Made by a program: the position numbers and the translations under genes. A stretch of DNA of 32,158 nt. Origin: Candidatus Parabacteroides intestinigallinarum (GTDB lineage Bacteria > Bacteroidota > Bacteroidia > Bacteroidales > Tannerellaceae). Below, piece after piece: positions 29,655 to 32,158 of this stretch. The stretch spans positions 1 through 32,158 of the forward strand of contig DXEN01000076.1 of NCBI GenBank assembly GCA_019114945.1, read 5' to 3'. Within the stretch, counting starts at the first letter, position 1. Every line of letters begins with the position of its first letter. The notes beneath the pieces are model-generated. The model saw only the letters and a program-made list of their open reading frames with translations. It was not told the DNA's origin and did no database searches.

Positions 29655-30410
29655 TTATATCCTCACATGGATTCCCTCCTGCCGGAGGTACCGTTTTAAA
29701 TCACTGATTTGAATCTCCCCGAAATGAAAAACGCTGGCCGCCAACGCCGCGTCGGCCTTTCCCAGGGTAAACGCGTCGCGGAAGTGCTCCATCCGTCCCG
29801 CTCCCCCGGAAGCGATAATCGGGATACGCAACATGGCGGACAACGCGGACAACGCCTCGTTCGCGTAGCCATCCTTCACGCCATCGTGCGTCATACTGGT
29901 GAAAAGGATCTCGCCGGCCCCGCGGTCCCCCGCCTCGGAAGCCCACTGGAACAAATCCCGGTCGGTCGGCACGCGACCGCCGTTCAAATAGCAAAGCCAG
30001 CGACCGTCTTCCCAGTTCGCGTCGATCGCCACGACGCACACCTGGCTCCCGAAATGCCGGGCAATCTCCCCGATCAACGCGGGATTACGCAAGGCGGCGG
30101 AGTTGATCGACACCTTATCCGCCCCCGCGCTCAGCAAGCGGTCGACATCCCCCAACTCGTGGATGCCCCCACCTACCGTGAACGGGATGCTGATATGCGC
30201 CGCAACCCGCTTCACCAATTCCGTGAACGTCTTCCGCCCCTCGTGCGAGGCCGTGATATCCAAATACACCAACTCGTCCGCCCCCTCGCGGCTATACCGG
30301 GCGCCCAGCTCCACCGGGTCGCCCGCGTCGCGGAAGTTCACGAAATTAACGCCCTTTACGGTTTTCCCATCCTTGATATCCAAACAAGGAACGATTCTTT
30401 TAGCCAGCAT
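29655..30410 (-). CDS. hisF: Imidazole glycerol phosphate synthase, cyclase subunit
   Basis: HisF is the (beta/alpha)8 cyclase that with HisH forms imidazole glycerol phosphate and AICAR. Both catalytic Asp residues are present, D11 in PCLDIKDG and D130 in AIDANW, with phosphate-binding GGGI (80-83) and ASGGAG. Length is 251 aa, normal. It is 31 nt from hisA. AICAR made here can be used by PurH. Confidence 0.98.
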   Translation of the reverse strand: MLAKRIVPCLDIKDGKTVKGVNFVNFRDAGDPVELGARYSREGADELVYLDITASHEGRKTFTELVKRVAAHISIPFTVGGGIHELGDVDRLLSAGADKVSINSAALRNPALIGEIARHFGSQVCVVAIDANWEDGRWLCYLNGGRVPTDRDLFQWASEAGDRGAGEILFTSMTHDGVKDGYANEALSALSAMLRIPIIASGGAGRMEHFRDAFTLGKADAALAASVFHFGEIQISDLKRYLRQEGIHVRI

Positions 30411-30441
30411 ATCCTCTTTCTCTATCTTCTCATCCTATTAA

Positions 30442-31161
30442 TCACATAAAGCGGAGCAAATCCCTCAGCTGGATTCGCCCCTCGTAAAGCGCCTTCCCGA
30501 AGATGACGGCAGGAATGCCCGCCTCATCCAGGCGCTCGATGTCAGCCACCGAGCTTACGCCGCCGCTCGCTATTATATATAAGGTAGGGATCGCCTCCCG
30601 TATCTCCTTATACAACTCCACCGAGGGGCCTTGCAGCATACCGTCGCAGGCGATGTCCGTACAGACCACCTTCGTGATACCTTTCTTATAATATCCCTCG
30701 ATAAAGGGAATCAACTCCACGTCGGTCGTCTCCTTCCAGCCACCGATCGCGATCTTCCGGTCTTTCGCGTCCGCCCCCAGCAGGATGCGCTCGCTCCCGA
30801 ACTTGTCGATCCAGGCACCGAACGTCTCCGGCTCCCTCACGGCGATACTCCCGCCCGTTATCATCTGGGCGCCGCTCTCGAAGGCGATCTCCACGTCCGA
30901 CTCCCCTTTCAAGCCGCCCCCGAAATCGATGATCAAGGACGTGCGCGAGGCGATCCGGTCCAGCGTCCGATAATTGATGATACGCCCCTCGTGGGCCCCG
31001 TCCAGGTCCACCACGTGCAGACGGCGGATGCCATTGTCCTCCAGCATCTTCGCCACCTCCAGCGGATCCTCGTTGTACACCTTCCTCGTCGAGTAATCGC
31101 CCTGCGTCAGCCGCACGCATTTACCCTCTATTATATCTATCGCGGGAATCAGTTCTATCAT
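30442..31161 (-). CDS. hisA: ProFAR isomerase (phosphoribosyl isomerase HisA)
   Basis: HisA isomerises ProFAR to PRFAR, the substrate of HisHF. The 239-residue (beta/alpha)8 protein has catalytic D9 in IPAIDIIEGKCVRL and D131 in LLGADAKDRKIAIGGW, and phosphate-binding GGGL and ASGGVSS. Its ATG overlaps the hisH stop (ATGA), suggesting coupled translation. Confidence 0.98.
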   Translation of the reverse strand: MIELIPAIDIIEGKCVRLTQGDYSTRKVYNEDPLEVAKMLEDNGIRRLHVVDLDGAHEGRIINYRTLDRIASRTSLIIDFGGGLKGESDVEIAFESGAQMITGGSIAVREPETFGAWIDKFGSERILLGADAKDRKIAIGGWKETTDVELIPFIEGYYKKGITKVVCTDIACDGMLQGPSVELYKEIREAIPTLYIIASGGVSSVADIERLDEAGIPAVIFGKALYEGRIQLRDLLRFM

Positions 31162-31748
31162 AGCCGTAAAAAGTTTTCCAATATTCTCTCGCCTATCGAG
31201 CCGCTCTTCTCCGGATGGAACTGGGTCGCGTAGAAATTATCCTTCCGCAAGGCGGCGCTGAAGGGAAGGATATACTCCGTCGTAGCGGCCGTGTAATCAT
31301 TCACCGGCACATAGTAGCTATGCACGAAGTAGACGAACGCCCCTTCCAACGACTCGTCGAACAAGCCGCTCCGCACGTTCTCCAGCGTGTTCCAGCCCAT
31401 GTGAGGCACCTTGTCGGCATGCTCGCGGGGGACGAAACGTCTCACGGGGGCAGGGAAAATCCCCAGGCAATCCGTATCGCCCTCCTCCGAACGCTCGCAC
31501 ATCAGCTGCATCCCCAGGCAAATCCCCAATACCGGCTGCCGCAGGCCCAGGATCACACGATCCAGCGCCCGCTCCCGCAGATACGCCATCGTCGTAAGCG
31601 CCTCGCCCACACCGGGGAAGATCACCTTGTCCGCCCCGCGCAACGCCTCCGGGTCCGCCGTCACGACCGGCGTCACGCCCAAGCGCCTCAAGGCGTAATC
31701 CACCGAATAGATATTTCCGGCATTATATTTGATAATAGCGACATTCAT
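31158..31748 (-). CDS. hisH: Imidazole glycerol phosphate synthase, glutamine amidotransferase subunit
   Basis: HisH releases ammonia from glutamine for HisF. The 196-residue class I amidotransferase has the nucleophile C77 in LGICLGMQLM, H178 and E180 in QFHPEKSG, and the N-terminal KYNAGNIYSV motif. It is the first gene of the hisH-A-F-IE-ftsE run. Upstream lie a -7 element and a tandem repeat. Confidence 0.98.
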   Translation of the reverse strand: MNVAIIKYNAGNIYSVDYALRRLGVTPVVTADPEALRGADKVIFPGVGEALTTMAYLRERALDRVILGLRQPVLGICLGMQLMCERSEEGDTDCLGIFPAPVRRFVPREHADKVPHMGWNTLENVRSGLFDESLEGAFVYFVHSYYVPVNDYTAATTEYILPFSAALRKDNFYATQFHPEKSGSIGERILENFLRL

Positions 31749-31774
31749 GGCTGTTAATCATTTATATCGAGGCA

Positions 31775-31782
31775 CAAAAGTA
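31775..31782 (-). promoter_or_regulatory. Candidate his-unit promoter, -7 element
   Basis: Reads TACTTTTG on the minus strand (exact TAnnTTTG), 26 nt before the hisH ATG. The region 19-20 bp further upstream shows no clear TTG. Confidence 0.5.
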
Positions 31783-31838
31783 ACAAATTATCATTATATA
31801 ATACGGAGTCGCACGCGAAAAGTTACATACAGAGCGCG

Positions 31839-31970
31839 GACACCCACATGTATATGGGACGAGGCACCCATACATATGTGGGATTAGGCTCCCACACATA
31901 TGTGGGACGAGGCACCCACACATATGTGGGATTAGGCACCCACACGTATGTAGGAGTAGGCACCCACACG
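31839..31970. repeat. Tandem array, 24-bp unit, about 5.5 copies
   Basis: Units begin at 31839, 31863, 31887, 31911 and 31935, with a half unit at 31959-31970. Each has the form GGCACCC, then ACACATATGTGGG, then a 4-base end alternating ACGA, ATTA, ACGA, ATTA. Inside each unit CCCACA and TGTGGG can form a 6-bp stem with a 4-nt CATA loop, and CACATATGTG is a perfect palindrome. Units 1 and 5 have diverged most, so the middle units are likely the newest or best maintained. Confidence 0.92.
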
Positions 31971-32036
31971 ATACCATCTAACAAATGTTAATAAGACACG
32001 GATAGCCGCCGAGAGAAATATTTTTTCCTCTTTCTA

Positions 32037-32066
32037 TTGCGGGATTAAAAATAATGCTTACCTTTG
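32037..32066 (+). promoter_or_regulatory. tRNA-Asp promoter
   Basis: TTG (32037-32039) and TACCTTTG (32059-32066) are separated by exactly 19 bp, an ideal Bacteroidota sigma-A promoter. The tRNA begins 45 nt after the -7 element. Confidence 0.88.
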
Positions 32067-32110
32067 CACCGCAATCGAGAGAGATAGCGAATCTAAGAGA
32101 TAGAAGAAGA

Positions 32111-32158
32111 GGTCTGGTAGTTCAGCTGGTTAGAATACATGCCTGTCACGCATGGGGT
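32111..32158 (+). tRNA. tRNA-Asp (GTC), 5' part, cut by the window edge
   Basis: The sequence starts GGTCTGGTAGTTCAGCTGGTTAGAAT, the acceptor and D arms of a tRNA, with the anticodon loop CTGTCAC giving anticodon GTC (Asp). The T arm and 3' end lie outside the window. It is preceded by a strong promoter and may head a larger tRNA cluster. Confidence 0.93.

Larger units (their letters stand above)
31749..32110. other. Divergent intergenic region between hisH and tRNA-Asp
   Basis: These 362 nt hold the his promoter candidate, the 24-bp tandem array (31839-31970) and the tRNA-Asp promoter (32037-32066). A 71-codon minus-strand frame (31762-31977) only translates the array in a fixed 8-residue period and has no other support. 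Confidence 0.7.

Noticed and set aside
31839-31970. CRISPR array
   Set aside because: The unit is a contiguous 24-bp tandem repeat without unique spacers, and no cas genes are in the window.
31762-31977. Minus-strand 71-codon frame encoding a Cys/His-rich 8-residue repeat
   Set aside because: The 24-bp array is a multiple of three, so any open frame through it gives a periodic peptide. No homologous domain is seen, and it overlaps the his promoter.

Overview
The window looks like chromosomal DNA of a Bacteroidales bacterium, most likely Parabacteroides. Four things point there: the gene order purH-mreBCD-mrdA-rodA with gldH converging on it, a SusC/SusD pair, the Bacteroidota promoter signature (TTG, 19-20 bp, TAnnTTTG), and the hisH-hisA-hisF-hisIE-ftsE-lysC-lysA block. 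I see no phage, transposon, integrase or CRISPR array. Species is inferred from remembered gene content and order, not from a database search.

Layout. 2-677 (+): the tail of a low-complexity C-terminus (probably RicT/PSP1 family), then the lipoprotein gldH. 637-7952 (-): purH followed by the cell-elongation genes mreB, mreC, mreD, mrdA and rodA, with overlapping coding ends and a long hairpin between mreB and mreC. 8051-9433 (-): a secreted transglutaminase-fold protein with a duplicated C-terminal domain. 9434-9774: a divergent intergenic region holding a 14-bp inverted repeat. 9775-13256 (+): a YbiT-like ABC-F ATPase whose second ATPase site is degenerate, overlapping by 4 nt a membrane sulfatase-fold (LtaS-like) enzyme. 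13400-18105 (-): a SusD lipoprotein and a SusC receptor broken by a frameshift. 18520-20768 (-): a small coiled-coil gene, zapA and rny. 20915-21115 (-): a winged-helix protein. 21187-25126 (-): hpt, adk, obgE, pgeF and a stand-alone B3/B4-domain protein. 25203-28290 (-): lysC, lysA and an orphan vsr. 28355-31748 (-): hisH, hisA, hisF, hisIE and ftsE. 31749-32158: a 24-bp tandem repeat and the promoter and 5' part of tRNA-Asp on the + strand.

How the genes work together. The mre/mrd genes encode most of the rod-shape peptidoglycan synthesis machine (actin-like MreB, MreC/MreD, transpeptidase PBP2, glycosyltransferase RodA). HisIE, HisA and HisHF cover the middle steps of histidine synthesis from phosphoribosyl-ATP to imidazole glycerol phosphate; the other his genes are not here. 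LysC and LysA are the first and last enzymes of lysine synthesis via diaminopimelate. Hpt, Adk and PurH belong to purine synthesis and salvage.

The window is mostly core genome. The parts that deserve a second look are the frameshifted SusC, the ABC-F with a dead second site coupled to an LtaS-like enzyme, the orphan vsr, and several intergenic structures: two copies of a hairpin repeat, a 24-bp tandem array with related motifs elsewhere, the mreB-mreC hairpin, and the 9538-9616 inverted repeat. I did not find a clearly new multi-gene system.
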